The notes below the pieces were generated by a model, which had not been told where the DNA came from, did not search any database, and was given only the letters and a program-made list of their open reading frames with translations. From assembly GCA_016803235.1 (NCBI GenBank), contig JADCLI010000016.1, forward strand, positions 46,405 to 110,404: a DNA stretch of 64,000 nucleotides, read 5' to 3'. Position numbers and translations under genes: made by a program. Positions 8,885 to 17,723 of this stretch are shown in pieces (position 1 is the first letter of the stretch; each line of letters begins with the position of its first letter). This DNA comes from Pimelobacter simplex. Its GTDB lineage: Bacteria; Actinomycetota; Actinomycetes; Propionibacteriales; Nocardioidaceae.

Positions 8885-10114
8885 ATGAGCAACCGCATCC
8901 CCGGCCGCGGCGGGCCCAGCACCCGCCGTACGACGGCGTCGCGGCGGATCGGCCGGCTGCAGTGGGCCGACCTCGACCTGGTCCTGCTCGGCGCGGTGCT
9001 CGTGCTCTCCCTGCTCGGCTGCCTGCTGATCTGGTCGGCCACCCTCGAGCGCGACGCCCTCACCGGGGGCGACACCCGGGCGTTCCTCGTCAAGCAGGTC
9101 GTCAACGTCGTGATCGGGCTGGGGCTGATGCTGCTGGTGGTGGTCACCGACCACCGGTGGGTGCGGATCCTCGCTCCGATCGGGTACCTCCTCGCGGTCG
9201 TCGGGCTGGTCCTCGTGCTGGTGATGGGCACGACCGTCAACGGCTCACGGTCCTGGCTGATGATCGGCGGGATGTCGCTCCAGCCCTCCGAGCTGGCCAA
9301 GCTGGCCGTCGTGGTCGGGATGGCGCTGGTCGTCGCCGAGCGCAGCGAGGGCCGCTGGCGCGACCGGGTCGGCAGCTCCGACGTGCTGCTGATGCTGCTG
9401 GTCGCCGGCGTCCCGGCCGTGCTGATCCTCGCCCAGCCGGACCTCGGCACCATGCTCGTGCTCACCGCCACCGTCTTCGGCGTGATCGCCGCCTCCGGCG
9501 CGCACCGGGGCTGGCTGGCGCTGCTGGCCGGCGGCGGCGTGCTCGCGGCCGTCGCGGCGGTGTCGAGCGGGATGCTCAAGGAGTACCAGGTCGACCGCTT
9601 CCTCGCCTTCACCAACCCCGCCCTCGACCCCAAGGGCGCGGGCTACAACGTCGAGCAGGCCCGGATCGCGGTCGGCAACGGCGGCCTGTTCGGGCAGGGG
9701 CTCTTCAACGGCTCCCAGACCCAGTCCGGCTTCGTCCCCGAGCAGCACACCGACTTCGTCTTCACCGTCGCCGGCGAGGAGCTGGGCCTGGTCGGCGCGG
9801 CGCTGGTCGTGGCGCTGCTCGGTGTCGTGCTGTGGCGCGCGCTGCGGATCGCCACCCGCACCGACGACGTCTTCGGCCGGATCGCCGCGGCCGGCATCGC
9901 CTGCTGGTTCGGCTTCCAGGCCTTCCAGAACATCGGGATGTGCCTCGGCATCATGCCGGTGACCGGCGTACCGCTTCCGTTCGTGTCCTACGGCGGCTCC
10001 TCGATGTTCGCGGGCATGCTCGCCGTCGGTCTGCTGCAGAACATCCACCTGCGTGCGCTGTCCGCCCCCGCGTCGAGACTCGCGCCACAGCAGCGGGTGC
10101 TCGTGCGGGGCTGA
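8885..10114 (+). CDS. rodA: RodA, SEDS peptidoglycan glycosyltransferase
   Basis: Polymerises lipid II during elongation as partner of PBP2. 409 residues, about ten membrane segments. SEDS hallmarks: VNGSRSWLMIGGMSLQPSEL, AQPDLGTMLVL, and EQHTDFVFTVAGEELGLVGA near two thirds, then GVPLPFVSYGGSSM at the end. ATG 8885 immediately follows the mrdA stop. Last gene of the elongation operon. An FtsW role is excluded mainly by context. Confidence 0.95.
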   Translation: MSNRIPGRGGPSTRRTTASRRIGRLQWADLDLVLLGAVLVLSLLGCLLIWSATLERDALTGGDTRAFLVKQVVNVVIGLGLMLLVVVTDHRWVRILAPIGYLLAVVGLVLVLVMGTTVNGSRSWLMIGGMSLQPSELAKLAVVVGMALVVAERSEGRWRDRVGSSDVLLMLLVAGVPAVLILAQPDLGTMLVLTATVFGVIAASGAHRGWLALLAGGGVLAAVAAVSSGMLKEYQVDRFLAFTNPALDPKGAGYNVEQARIAVGNGGLFGQGLFNGSQTQSGFVPEQHTDFVFTVAGEELGLVGAALVVALLGVVLWRALRIATRTDDVFGRIAAAGIACWFGFQAFQNIGMCLGIMPVTGVPLPFVSYGGSSMFAGMLAVGLLQNIHLRALSAPASRLAPQQRVLVRG

Positions 10115-10151
10115 ACAGGCGTCCCGACCACCGGTCCGGCAGGATGGGGCC

Positions 10152-10697
10152 GTGCTGACCGTCCGCCGCGCGCCGCGCTCCCGCGTGCGCCTCTCGGCGA
10201 CGCTCGGCAGCATCGAGAGCGTGACGGCGCTGGTCCTGGCCCACCTGGCGGCCGGGGGAGAGCTCCCGTCGGTCGGCTGGCTGGCCGCCTTCGCCGTCCT
10301 CGTGTACGCCGCCAGCGGCGTCGTGCTGCGCGATCGGGCCGGCATCCGGGTGGTCCTGCCCGCGCTCCTCGCGGCCCAGGTGCTCGGCCACGCCTGGCTG
10401 GTCGCCCTGGGCCCGGACCTGCACGCCGACCACGAGCACGTCACGACGGCCGTCCTCGGTCTCTCCCCGGCGATGCTGGGCGCCCACCTGCTGGCGGCCG
10501 CGGTCACCGGTGGGATGTGGGTGCTGCGTCGCCGCGCGGTGGAGGTGCTGCTGCGCTGGACCGACCCGGGCGTCGTACCGCTGCCGGTCGCGCGTCGGCT
10601 CCGCCCCACCGCCCCGCGCCGGGCCCGCACCGCGCGCGAGCACCGCGCGCTCGCGCCGACCCGCGGCCCGCCGGCGGGCGCCGTCGCGATCGCCTGA
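10152..10697 (+). CDS. Small membrane protein with His cluster, copper-block neighbour
   Basis: 181 residues, about four hydrophobic helices (VTALVLAHLAA, WLAAFAVLVYAASGVV, VVLPALLAAQVLGHAWLVAL, MLGAHLLAAAVTGGMWVL). A loop between helices three and four carries DLHADHEHV, a plausible metal-binding cluster. The C-terminus is basic. GTG 10152 is the first start after the rodA stop; a frame opening at 10053 overlaps rodA and is rejected. Not a family I can name. Immediately precedes a YcnI-like protein and a CopC-CopD fusion, so a role in copper handling is inferred from context only. Confidence 0.75.
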   Translation: MLTVRRAPRSRVRLSATLGSIESVTALVLAHLAAGGELPSVGWLAAFAVLVYAASGVVLRDRAGIRVVLPALLAAQVLGHAWLVALGPDLHADHEHVTTAVLGLSPAMLGAHLLAAAVTGGMWVLRRRAVEVLLRWTDPGVVPLPVARRLRPTAPRRARTAREHRALAPTRGPPAGAVAIA

Positions 10698-10715
10698 CTC
10701 CCCGGGGAGGCAGGC
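10692..10715. terminator. Hairpin overlapping the stop of the membrane-protein gene
   Basis: GCCTG-A-CTCCCCGGGGAG-G-CAGGC: a 24-base palindrome with one mismatch that includes the TGA stop codon. No T tract follows, so it may slow or partly end transcription before the YcnI-like gene rather than act as a strict terminator. Confidence 0.45.
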
Positions 10716-10763
10716 CATTCGCCGCGCCCTCCGCACACCCGAGTCAACGAGAGAGACACACCC

Positions 10764-11492
10764 ATGCAGATCCGACGCTTCACCCTGCCCACCCTCGGCG
10801 CCACCGCCGCCCTCGGCATCGTCGCCCTCACGGCGGGCACCGCCAGTGCCCACGTCACCGTCACGCCGACCACCACCGCCGCCGGCGCCTACGCCGTGCT
10901 CACCTTCAGCGTGGGCCACGGCTGCGAGGGCTCGCCGACCACCCGCCTCGCCATCCAGATGCCGGAGTCGATCCCCGAGGTCACCCCGACCGTCAACCCC
11001 GGCTGGGACGTCGAGAAGGTGAGCGAGAAGCTCGCCGAGCCGGTCAAGGACGACCACGGCAACGAGGTCACCGAGCGCACCGGCCAGGTGGTGTACACCG
11101 CGCGGACCCCGCTCCAGGACGGCTACCGCGACACGGTCGAGCTGTCGGTCCAGCTGCCCGACGCAGCGGGGGAGACGCTCGCGTTCCCCGTGATCCAGAC
11201 CTGCCAGAAGGGCGAGACCGGCTGGACCGAGACCGCGGCCGAGGGCCAGGACCCCGAGGAGCTGGCGAGCCCCGCGCCGGTGGTCACCGTCACCGAGGCG
11301 ACCGGTGAGGGCCACCACGGCGGTGCGGCCGAGGAGGCCGAGGACGAGGCCGAGGAGAAGGAGACCACCGAGGCCGCGGCCAAGGACGACGACGGCGCGG
11401 GCAACGGCCTCGCCATCGGCGGCCTGGTCGCCGGGCTCGGCGGTCTCGCCCTCGGTGGCCTCGCCCTGGCCCGCTCCGGCACGAAGGCCTGA
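10764..11492 (+). CDS. YcnI-like (DUF1775) copper-binding surface protein
   Basis: 242 residues. Signal peptide ends GTASA, leaving mature N-terminal His in AHVTVTPTTTAAGAYAVLTF; in YcnI this His together with a conserved Trp binds Cu(II), and a matching Trp occurs in NPGWDVEKV. The beta-sandwich domain is followed by an acidic Ala/Glu linker and a C-terminal membrane helix (LAIGGLVAGLGGLALGGLAL), so the protein is anchored outside the cell. Directly upstream of the CopC-CopD fusion, 6 bases apart, supporting a joint copper-delivery role. Confidence 0.88.
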   Translation: MQIRRFTLPTLGATAALGIVALTAGTASAHVTVTPTTTAAGAYAVLTFSVGHGCEGSPTTRLAIQMPESIPEVTPTVNPGWDVEKVSEKLAEPVKDDHGNEVTERTGQVVYTARTPLQDGYRDTVELSVQLPDAAGETLAFPVIQTCQKGETGWTETAAEGQDPEELASPAPVVTVTEATGEGHHGGAAEEAEDEAEEKETTEAAAKDDDGAGNGLAIGGLVAGLGGLALGGLALARSGTKA

Positions 11493-11498
11493 CGCTCG

Positions 11499-13145
11499 AT
11501 GGCGCGGCGTGTGCCGGCGTACCTGCTCGCCGTGCTGGTCGCCGTCCTGACGGTGGTCGGGGCGGCGGGTCCGGCGTCGGCGCACGCCACCCTCGTCGCC
11601 ACCGACCCGGCCGAGGGCGCAGTCCTGGCCGAGGCGCCGGGCACGGTGACCTTCACCTTCGACGAGCCGGTGCAGCTGGTCCCCGACGGCCTGCTCGCCT
11701 TCGACGCGGAGGGTCAGCGCGTCGACGTGGAGCCGTCGGCCAAGGGGGTCGAGGTCACCGGCCGGCTCCCGGGCGAGCTCGACGACGGCACCTACGTGAT
11801 CACCTGGCGGGTGGTCTCCGCGGACGGCCACCCGATCGCCGGCTCGCTGACCTTCCACGTCGGCGCGCCCAGCCCGAAGGTCGTGCCGCCGCAGACCGGG
11901 CCGGCCGACCCCGGCGCCGTCCCGACCGTGCAGGGCATCGTGCAGGGCCTCGACTACGCCGCCCTGCTGCTGGCCGGCGGCCTCGCGATCTTCCTGGCCT
12001 GGACGTCGCGGGGCGTCCGGCTGCCCGAGGAGGTACGACGCAGGCTGGTGCGGGTGCTGCGCTGGAGCGCGCTCGTGGCGGTGCTCGCGGCCGCCGCCGC
12101 CGTACCCCTCGCGGGGGCCTACCAGCTCGGCTCCGGGCTCGGCGGCGTGCTCGACCCCGCGTCGCTCGACCCCGCCCTGGTGCAGGACGACCTGCAGGTG
12201 CTGGCCCTCCAGGCCGCCGGTCTCGGCGTGGCCGCCTGGGCCGCGGGCCAGGCCCGGTCGTCGCTCGTCGTCGACCTGGTCACGGCCCTGGCGGTGTGGT
12301 CACCGGCGTTGGTCGGGCACACCCGTGCCTACGAGCCGAGCATGTTGCTCGTGGTCACCGACGCGCTGCACCTCGGCGCCGGCGCGGTGTGGCTCGGTGG
12401 CCTGACCGGCCTGGCCCTCGCCCTGCCCGCGATCGCGGGGCGGCCGAAGGACGCCGCCCGGCTGATCGCCCGGTTCTCCACGCTGGCGGCCGGCCTGCTG
12501 GCCGCGCTCGCCCTGACCGGGGTCCTGATGGGCTGGCGGATCGTCGGTGCGTGGGCGCCGCTGGTCGAGGAGACCTGGGGCCGGCTGCTGCTGGTCAAGG
12601 TCGCGCTCGTGCTGGTGGTGGTCGCGATCGCGGCGTACAACCGGTTCCGGCTGGTGCCGCGCGTGGCGGGCGACGGCGGGCACGACCAGCGCCGGCTCGC
12701 GGCCGGGCTGGTCCGTCGTACCGTCGTCGCCGAGGCGGCCCTGCTCGTCGCGGTCCTCGGCGTGACCGGCTTCCTCACCCAGAAGCCGCCGGGCGGCGAG
12801 GCCCCCGCGCAGGCGCAGACCGCCGACACCGGCGTGGTGACCGGTGTCGCGAGCGACGACCTCAAGGTGCTCGCGGTCCTCGACCCCGGCCCCGGCCTGC
12901 AGCGCAGGCTGATCGTCCAGCTGCAGGACCTCGCGGGCGACCCGCTCGACCTCGACGCCGCGCCGGCGGTCGCGCTGCGCTCGGAGAGCGTCGACCTCGG
13001 TGAGGTCCCGGTCGTGCCGAGCGGCGCCGGGACCTACACCGCCGACGTGGTCTTCCCGCACACGGGCGCGTGGCAGCTGCAGGTCAGCATCCGGGTCGAC
13101 GCCTTCACGAGCCCGGTGACGACGATGGACCTCAGGGTGCGCTGA
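11499..13145 (+). CDS. CopC-CopD fusion copper transport protein
   Basis: 548 residues. Signal peptide to PASA, then a CopC domain starting AHATLVATDPAEGAVL (N-terminal His as Cu ligand) with the second CopC motif SADGHPIAGSLTF (about residues 107-120). A CopD membrane region of about eight helices follows (residues 145-430), with conserved polar sites such as GHTRAYEP and LHLGAGAVWLGGL. The last 110 residues form an exported YtkA-like beta domain. The role is periplasm-side copper binding and import or delivery. Its 3' end overlaps the convergent lipoprotein gene by 14 bases. Confidence 0.92.
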   Translation: MARRVPAYLLAVLVAVLTVVGAAGPASAHATLVATDPAEGAVLAEAPGTVTFTFDEPVQLVPDGLLAFDAEGQRVDVEPSAKGVEVTGRLPGELDDGTYVITWRVVSADGHPIAGSLTFHVGAPSPKVVPPQTGPADPGAVPTVQGIVQGLDYAALLLAGGLAIFLAWTSRGVRLPEEVRRRLVRVLRWSALVAVLAAAAAVPLAGAYQLGSGLGGVLDPASLDPALVQDDLQVLALQAAGLGVAAWAAGQARSSLVVDLVTALAVWSPALVGHTRAYEPSMLLVVTDALHLGAGAVWLGGLTGLALALPAIAGRPKDAARLIARFSTLAAGLLAALALTGVLMGWRIVGAWAPLVEETWGRLLLVKVALVLVVVAIAAYNRFRLVPRVAGDGGHDQRRLAAGLVRRTVVAEAALLVAVLGVTGFLTQKPPGGEAPAQAQTADTGVVTGVASDDLKVLAVLDPGPGLQRRLIVQLQDLAGDPLDLDAAPAVALRSESVDLGEVPVVPSGAGTYTADVVFPHTGAWQLQVSIRVDAFTSPVTTMDLRVR

Positions 13146-13698
13146 CGTCGTACGACAGGGTCAGCTCGACCCCCGGCTCGGCCGTCACCCGGACCGGCCG
13201 GCTCCGGCCGTCGAGCCAGACGTCGGCATCGAGGGAGTCCGGGAGCATCGCCCTGACCTGCGCCGGGACCGAGATCCCGGCGAGCGCGGCCTCGGGGTCG
13301 ATCGTGATCCGGTAGTGCTCGGTCGTCACGCCGTCCACCTGCTCGGTCCCGACGTGGACCAGCTGCTCGGGGAGGTCAGCAGACTCGAGGGCGGCGGCGA
13401 TCTGCGTCGTGTCGACGGTGAGGTCGCGGGCGGGGCCGCCGGCCAGCGAGGCGCTGACCTTGACCCGGCCCGCGGTGCGCAGCGCCTCGGCCACGGCGTC
13501 CAGGACCGGGCCCGCGGCCGTGGTCGTCCCCTCCTCCGGGGACGGCGTGGGCGTCGCGGCCGAGGTGGCGGAGGTCCCGGGAGAGGTCGCGGCCGGCGTC
13601 GAGTCCCGCTTCCCCGGGTCGTCGTCGCCCCCGCAGCCTGCGAGGAGCACCGACGAGGTGATCAGGACGGCGAGCGGGGCGGTGATGCGCGGGTTCAC
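13132..13698 (-). CDS. LppX/LprAFG-like lipoprotein
   Basis: 188 residues from GTG 13698, which overlaps the stop of the preceding lipoprotein (GTGA). Signal peptide with lipobox LLAGC, a Ser/Thr/Pro linker, then an LppX/LprG-like fold: VLDAVAEALRTAGRVKVSAS near the start of the domain and a C-terminal DVWLDGRSRPVRV strand pair. LppX-family proteins carry or sense lipids at the outer face of the membrane. It is truncated relative to typical 220-240 residue members but has the expected motif order. The much longer frame upstream is read-through. Confidence 0.75.
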   Translation of the reverse strand: MNPRITAPLAVLITSSVLLAGCGGDDDPGKRDSTPAATSPGTSATSAATPTPSPEEGTTTAAGPVLDAVAEALRTAGRVKVSASLAGGPARDLTVDTTQIAAALESADLPEQLVHVGTEQVDGVTTEHYRITIDPEAALAGISVPAQVRAMLPDSLDADVWLDGRSRPVRVTAEPGVELTLSYDVSAP

Positions 13699-14585
13699 GA
13701 GGCCTCCTCCGGGGCGGTGACCGGTGCGGTCACCGCGAGCTGGTGGAGCAGCCCGTCGACGCGCACCTGCAGGAACAGCCGGTAGTCGCCCGGCTGGGTG
13801 AAGACGGTGTGGAAGGTGATGACGGTGCCGTCGTCGGCGACCTCGGGGGCGCCGTACGGGTGCACGTGGACGAAGCCGCGCGAGTCGACCGCGAAGCCGG
13901 TCAGGTGGGCGCTGGTGCCGAGGTAGCTGCCCAGCGCCACCGGCTCGCCGTCCGCGTCGGTCAGCCGCAGCCGCAGCCGGCCGTTGGGACCGACCTCGGC
14001 CCCGGCCTGCAGCCGCGCCCGCACGACGCCGTCGTCCCCGGTCCCGGCCGCCTCGCCGCGCGGTACGTCGACGGGAGTCCACTCGCCCGGGACCTCGAGC
14101 GTGGTGCCGAGCACGATCGGGTTGGTCGCGCCCTGCGGGATGAGCTCGGCGACCACGCGCCACCGCCCCGGCGTGCCGAGGTCGACGCGGGCGGTCCAGG
14201 TGCCGTCCTCGGCCAGGGTCGGGTGGAGGTGGCGGAACTGCGCCAGGTCGTCGCGCACGACGTACAGGTGGAGCAGCTTGGTCTGCTCCTCGGTGTAGGT
14301 CATCAGGGGAGCGCCCGACGGGTCGAGGATCCGGAACGCCACGTCGCCGGTGCCGTCGGCGCCGGGCAGCCGGACGTCGGTCATCCGGTAGCCCTCGACC
14401 TCGGCGCTGGTGCCGTCGCCCACCGGGTTGCCGACCGGCTGAGCGCCCGAGCCGCCGTCCTCGGCAGGCGTGAGCGTGATCCGGTCCGCGTCCTCGGGTG
14501 GCTCGTCGGAGGCGCAGGCGGACAGGCCGAGCGCGAGGACGGTCGCGGTGGCCGCGGCGAGCAGCGACGTCGTACGGCGGGTCAT
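13695..14585 (-). CDS. Secreted lipoprotein with His-rich motifs, possible metal role
   Basis: 296 residues. Lipobox LGLSAC, then an acidic linker. Two beta domains follow. The first carries LLHLYVVRDDLAQFRHLHP and the second GFVHVHPYGAPEV; both His-x-His groups resemble metal sites of CopC/YtkA-like proteins. Known annotation of relatives is only as hypothetical secreted proteins, so function is open. Middle gene of a coupled minus-strand trio (4-base overlaps on both sides) with an antiporter and an LppX-like lipoprotein. Confidence 0.75.
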   Translation of the reverse strand: MTRRTTSLLAAATATVLALGLSACASDEPPEDADRITLTPAEDGGSGAQPVGNPVGDGTSAEVEGYRMTDVRLPGADGTGDVAFRILDPSGAPLMTYTEEQTKLLHLYVVRDDLAQFRHLHPTLAEDGTWTARVDLGTPGRWRVVAELIPQGATNPIVLGTTLEVPGEWTPVDVPRGEAAGTGDDGVVRARLQAGAEVGPNGRLRLRLTDADGEPVALGSYLGTSAHLTGFAVDSRGFVHVHPYGAPEVADDGTVITFHTVFTQPGDYRLFLQVRVDGLLHQLAVTAPVTAPEEAS

Positions 14586-15700
14586 GGCGCCACCGTCAGC
14601 AGCAGGAAGGCCGCGAGGAGCAGCAGGTGGACGATGCCGTTGAGCGGCTTCGCGCGACCCGGGACGACGGTCAGGATCCCGACGACCGAGGACAGCGCGA
14701 GCAGCACCAGCTGCAGCGGCTCGAGGCCGAGCGCGAGGTCGCCCTCGAGCCAGATGGACGCCACGGCGATGGCAGGGATGGTGAGGCCGATCGACGCCAT
14801 GGCCGAGCCGTAGGCGAGGTTGAGGCTGATCTGCACCCGCTCGCGCGCGGCCGCCCGCACCGCCGCGATCGTCTCGGGCAGCAGGACCAGCAGGGCGATG
14901 ACGACGCCGACGACGGCATGGGGGAGCCCGAACCAGTCCACGGCGTCCTCGATCGAGTACGACTCGACCTTCGCCAGGCCGACGACGGTCACCAGCGAGA
15001 CGACCAGCAGGACCAGGGAGATCTGCGTCTCCCGCGCGGTCGGCGGGTCGGCGTGGTCGTCGCCGTCGACGTCGTTGGTGGCGGTCCAGCCACCGGGCGT
15101 GGCCGTGGTGTTGGGCAGGAAGAAGTCACGGTGTCGCACGGTCTGGGTGAAGACGAACGAGCCGTAGAGCACCAGCGACGCGAGGGCGGCGAAGGTGAGC
15201 TGCTCGCCGGTCAGCACCGGGCCCGCCTCGCTGACCGTGAAGGTCGGCACGACCAGGGTGAGTCCGGCGAGCGTGATCACGGTCGCGAGCGCGGACCCGG
15301 TGCCCTCGGGGTTGAAGACGGCGAGGTGGTGCCGCACGGCCCCGACCACCAGGGCGAGACCGACGATGCCGTTGACCGTGATCATCACCGCCGCGAACAC
15401 CGTGTCGCGCGCCAGCGTCGAGGTCTCGCCGTTGCCGGACACCATGAGCATCACGATCAGGCCGACCTCGATCACGGTGACCGCGACGGCGAGGAGCAGC
15501 GAGCCGAAGGGCTCGCCGACCTTGTGGGCGACGACCTCGGCGTGGTGGACCGCGGCCAGCACCGCACCGACGAGGGCGACGCCGATCAGGCTGGCCGCGA
15601 GCGGTCCCGGGTGCGAGCCCCAGCTCACCGCGAGCACGATCGCCGCGAGCGGCGGTGTGAACACCGTCCACCCGAGTCGTCCGGAGGTGGAGGCGCTCAT
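14582..15700 (-). CDS. CaxA-type calcium/cation:proton antiporter
   Basis: 372 residues, about eleven membrane segments in two homologous halves. Cation-binding repeats are seen as AVTVIEVGLIVMLMVSGNGE in the first half and VIALLVLLPETIAAVRAAAR with LNLAYGSAMASIGLTIPAIA in the second. This matches the Ca2+/H+ exchanger (CaCA) family: expels Ca2+ or similar cations using the proton gradient. ATG 15700; the 1109-residue frame extending beyond it covers a different gene's antisense strand and is spurious. First gene of the minus-strand trio. Confidence 0.9.
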   Translation of the reverse strand: MSASTSGRLGWTVFTPPLAAIVLAVSWGSHPGPLAASLIGVALVGAVLAAVHHAEVVAHKVGEPFGSLLLAVAVTVIEVGLIVMLMVSGNGETSTLARDTVFAAVMITVNGIVGLALVVGAVRHHLAVFNPEGTGSALATVITLAGLTLVVPTFTVSEAGPVLTGEQLTFAALASLVLYGSFVFTQTVRHRDFFLPNTTATPGGWTATNDVDGDDHADPPTARETQISLVLLVVSLVTVVGLAKVESYSIEDAVDWFGLPHAVVGVVIALLVLLPETIAAVRAAARERVQISLNLAYGSAMASIGLTIPAIAVASIWLEGDLALGLEPLQLVLLALSSVVGILTVVPGRAKPLNGIVHLLLLAAFLLLTVAP

Positions 15701-15759
15701 GGTGCCCGATCCTAGAGGGGGCGCCCAGCGACGATGCCGCTCGCGCCCCCGGCCCCTCG

Positions 15760-15765
15760 TAGAAT
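15760..15765 (+). promoter_or_regulatory. -10 element of the radical SAM gene, leaderless type
   Basis: TAGAAT followed by 7 bases and ATG 15773, with no ribosome site. The sequence from the hexamer to the ATG differs from that of gatC (50090-50105) at a single base. Confidence 0.6.
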
Positions 15766-15772
15766 CGTGGGC

Positions 15773-17713
15773 ATGTCCGTCGAGTCCGTCTTCCCCCGGC
15801 TGGAGCCCCACCTGCTCTCGGTCTCCAAGCCGATCCAGTACGTCGGCGGCGAGCTCAACATGGTCTCGAAGGACTGGGACGCCGCCGAGGTGCGCTGGGT
15901 GCTGATGTACCCCGACGCCTACGAGGTCGGCCTGCCCAACCAGGGCGTCCAGATCCTCTACGAGGTGCTCAACGAGCGGGAGTGGATCCTCGCCGAGCGC
16001 ACCTACGCCGTGTGGCCCGACATGGAGAAGGTGCTGCGCGAGCAGCAGATCCCGCAGTTCACGGTCGACAGCCACCGCCCGGTCGGTGCGTTCGACCTGT
16101 TCGGCGTGAGCTTCTCCACCGAGCTGGGCTACACCAACCTGCTCACCGCGCTCGACCTGGCCGGCATCCCGCTGCACGCCGTCGACCGTGACGAGTCGCA
16201 CCCGGTGGTCGTCGCCGGCGGCCACGCCGCGTTCAACCCCGAGCCGATCGCCGACTTCGTCGACGCCGCCGTCCTCGGCGACGGCGAGGAGGTCGTGCTC
16301 AAGATCTCCGAGGTCGTGCGCGAGTGGAAGGGCGAGGGCCGCCCCGGTGGCCGTCAGGAGCTGCTGCGCCGCCTCGCCGTCTCCGGCACGGTCTACGTGC
16401 CGCAGTTCTACGACGTGACGTACGACGCCAGCGGGGCGATCGCGGCCGTCGTACCCAACCACCCGGAGGCTCCCGACCGGGTCCGCAAGCACACGCTGAT
16501 GGACCTCGACCAGTGGCCCTACCCGCGCAACCCGCTGGTGCCGCTGGCCGAGACCGTCCACGAGCGGTTCTCGGTCGAGATCTTCCGCGGCTGCACCCGC
16601 GGCTGCCGGTTCTGCCAGGCCGGCATGATCACCCGCCCGGTGCGCGAGCGCTCGATCGAGACCATCGGCGCGATGGTCGACAACGGCATCAAGAAGACCG
16701 GCTTCGAGGAGGTCGGGCTGCTCTCCCTGAGCTCGGCCGACCACACCGAGATCGGCGACGTCGCAACCGGTCTCGCCGACCGCTACGAGGGCTCGAACGT
16801 CTCGCTCTCCCTGCCCTCGACCCGCGTCGACGCCTTCAACATCACCCTCGCCAACGAGTTCTCCCGCAACGGTCGCCGCTCCGGCCTGACCTTTGCGCCG
16901 GAGGGCGGCAGCGAGCGGATGCGCAAGGTGATCAACAAGATGGTCACCGAGGACGACCTGATCCGCACCGTCGCGACGGCGTACTCCCACGGCTGGCGGC
17001 AGGTGAAGCTCTACTTCATGTGCGGCCTCCCGACCGAGACCGACGAGGACGTCCTGCAGATCGCCGAGCTGGCCAAACGGGTGATCGCGACCGGGCGCGA
17101 GGTCTCCGGCCGCAACGACATCCGCTGCACCGTCTCCATCGGCGGCTTCGTGCCCAAGCCCCACACGCCCTTCCAGTGGGCCGCCCAGCTCGACGCCGAG
17201 ACCACCGACCGCCGACTCCAGGTGCTGCGCGACACCGTGCGCGCCGACAAGCGCTTCGGCCGCGCCATCGGCTTCCGCTACCACGACGGCAAGCCCGGCA
17301 TCATCGAGGGACTCCTGTCCCGCGGCGACCGCCGCGTCGGCCGGATCATCGAGCAGGTCTGGCGCGACGGCGGCCGCTTCGACGGCTGGTCCGAGCACTT
17401 CTCCTTCGACCGTTGGGCCACGTCGGCCGCGGTCGCCCTCGAGGGCACCGGCGTCGACCTCGACTGGTACACGGTGCGCGAGCGCGAGTACGACGAGGTG
17501 CTGCCCTGGGACCACCTCGACTCCGGCCTCGACAAGGACTGGCTGTGGGCCGACTGGGAGGACGCCCTCGCCGTCGGTGACGGCTCCTCGGACGTCGAGG
17601 TCGAGGACTGCCGCTGGACGCCGTGCTACGACTGCGGCGTGTGCCCGGAGATGGGCACCGAGATCCAGATCGGCCCGACGGGGCACAAGCTGCTGCCGCT
17701 CAGCGTGGTGTGA
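15773..17713 (+). CDS. B12-binding-type radical SAM protein (TIGR03960 family)
   Basis: 646 residues. N-terminal cobalamin-binding-like Rossmann region (about 40-180), then a radical SAM core with the iron-sulfur ligands Cys274, Cys278 and Cys281 in CTRGCRFCQAG. Downstream core motifs include FAPEGGSERMRKVINK and KLYFMCGLPTETDEDV. The C-terminus holds a further Cys cluster, CRWTPCYDCGVCPEMG. Reaction unknown. In actinobacteria this gene normally sits next to a DUF2344 gene, which here is about 14 kb away at 31902. ATG 15773 is fixed by the leaderless -10 box; an earlier frame opening at 15734 precedes the promoter. Confidence 0.94.
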   Translation: MSVESVFPRLEPHLLSVSKPIQYVGGELNMVSKDWDAAEVRWVLMYPDAYEVGLPNQGVQILYEVLNEREWILAERTYAVWPDMEKVLREQQIPQFTVDSHRPVGAFDLFGVSFSTELGYTNLLTALDLAGIPLHAVDRDESHPVVVAGGHAAFNPEPIADFVDAAVLGDGEEVVLKISEVVREWKGEGRPGGRQELLRRLAVSGTVYVPQFYDVTYDASGAIAAVVPNHPEAPDRVRKHTLMDLDQWPYPRNPLVPLAETVHERFSVEIFRGCTRGCRFCQAGMITRPVRERSIETIGAMVDNGIKKTGFEEVGLLSLSSADHTEIGDVATGLADRYEGSNVSLSLPSTRVDAFNITLANEFSRNGRRSGLTFAPEGGSERMRKVINKMVTEDDLIRTVATAYSHGWRQVKLYFMCGLPTETDEDVLQIAELAKRVIATGREVSGRNDIRCTVSIGGFVPKPHTPFQWAAQLDAETTDRRLQVLRDTVRADKRFGRAIGFRYHDGKPGIIEGLLSRGDRRVGRIIEQVWRDGGRFDGWSEHFSFDRWATSAAVALEGTGVDLDWYTVREREYDEVLPWDHLDSGLDKDWLWADWEDALAVGDGSSDVEVEDCRWTPCYDCGVCPEMGTEIQIGPTGHKLLPLSVV

Positions 17714-17723
17714 GCAGGGCGGC

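Noticed and set aside
6425-9154. A 909-codon open frame on the minus strand
   Set aside because: Antisense to mreD, mrdA and rodA, which carry unmistakable catalytic motifs.
13132-14163. A possible frameshift or fusion between the two lipoproteins
   Set aside because: Each has its own signal peptide and lipobox, and the GTGA overlap is normal coupling.
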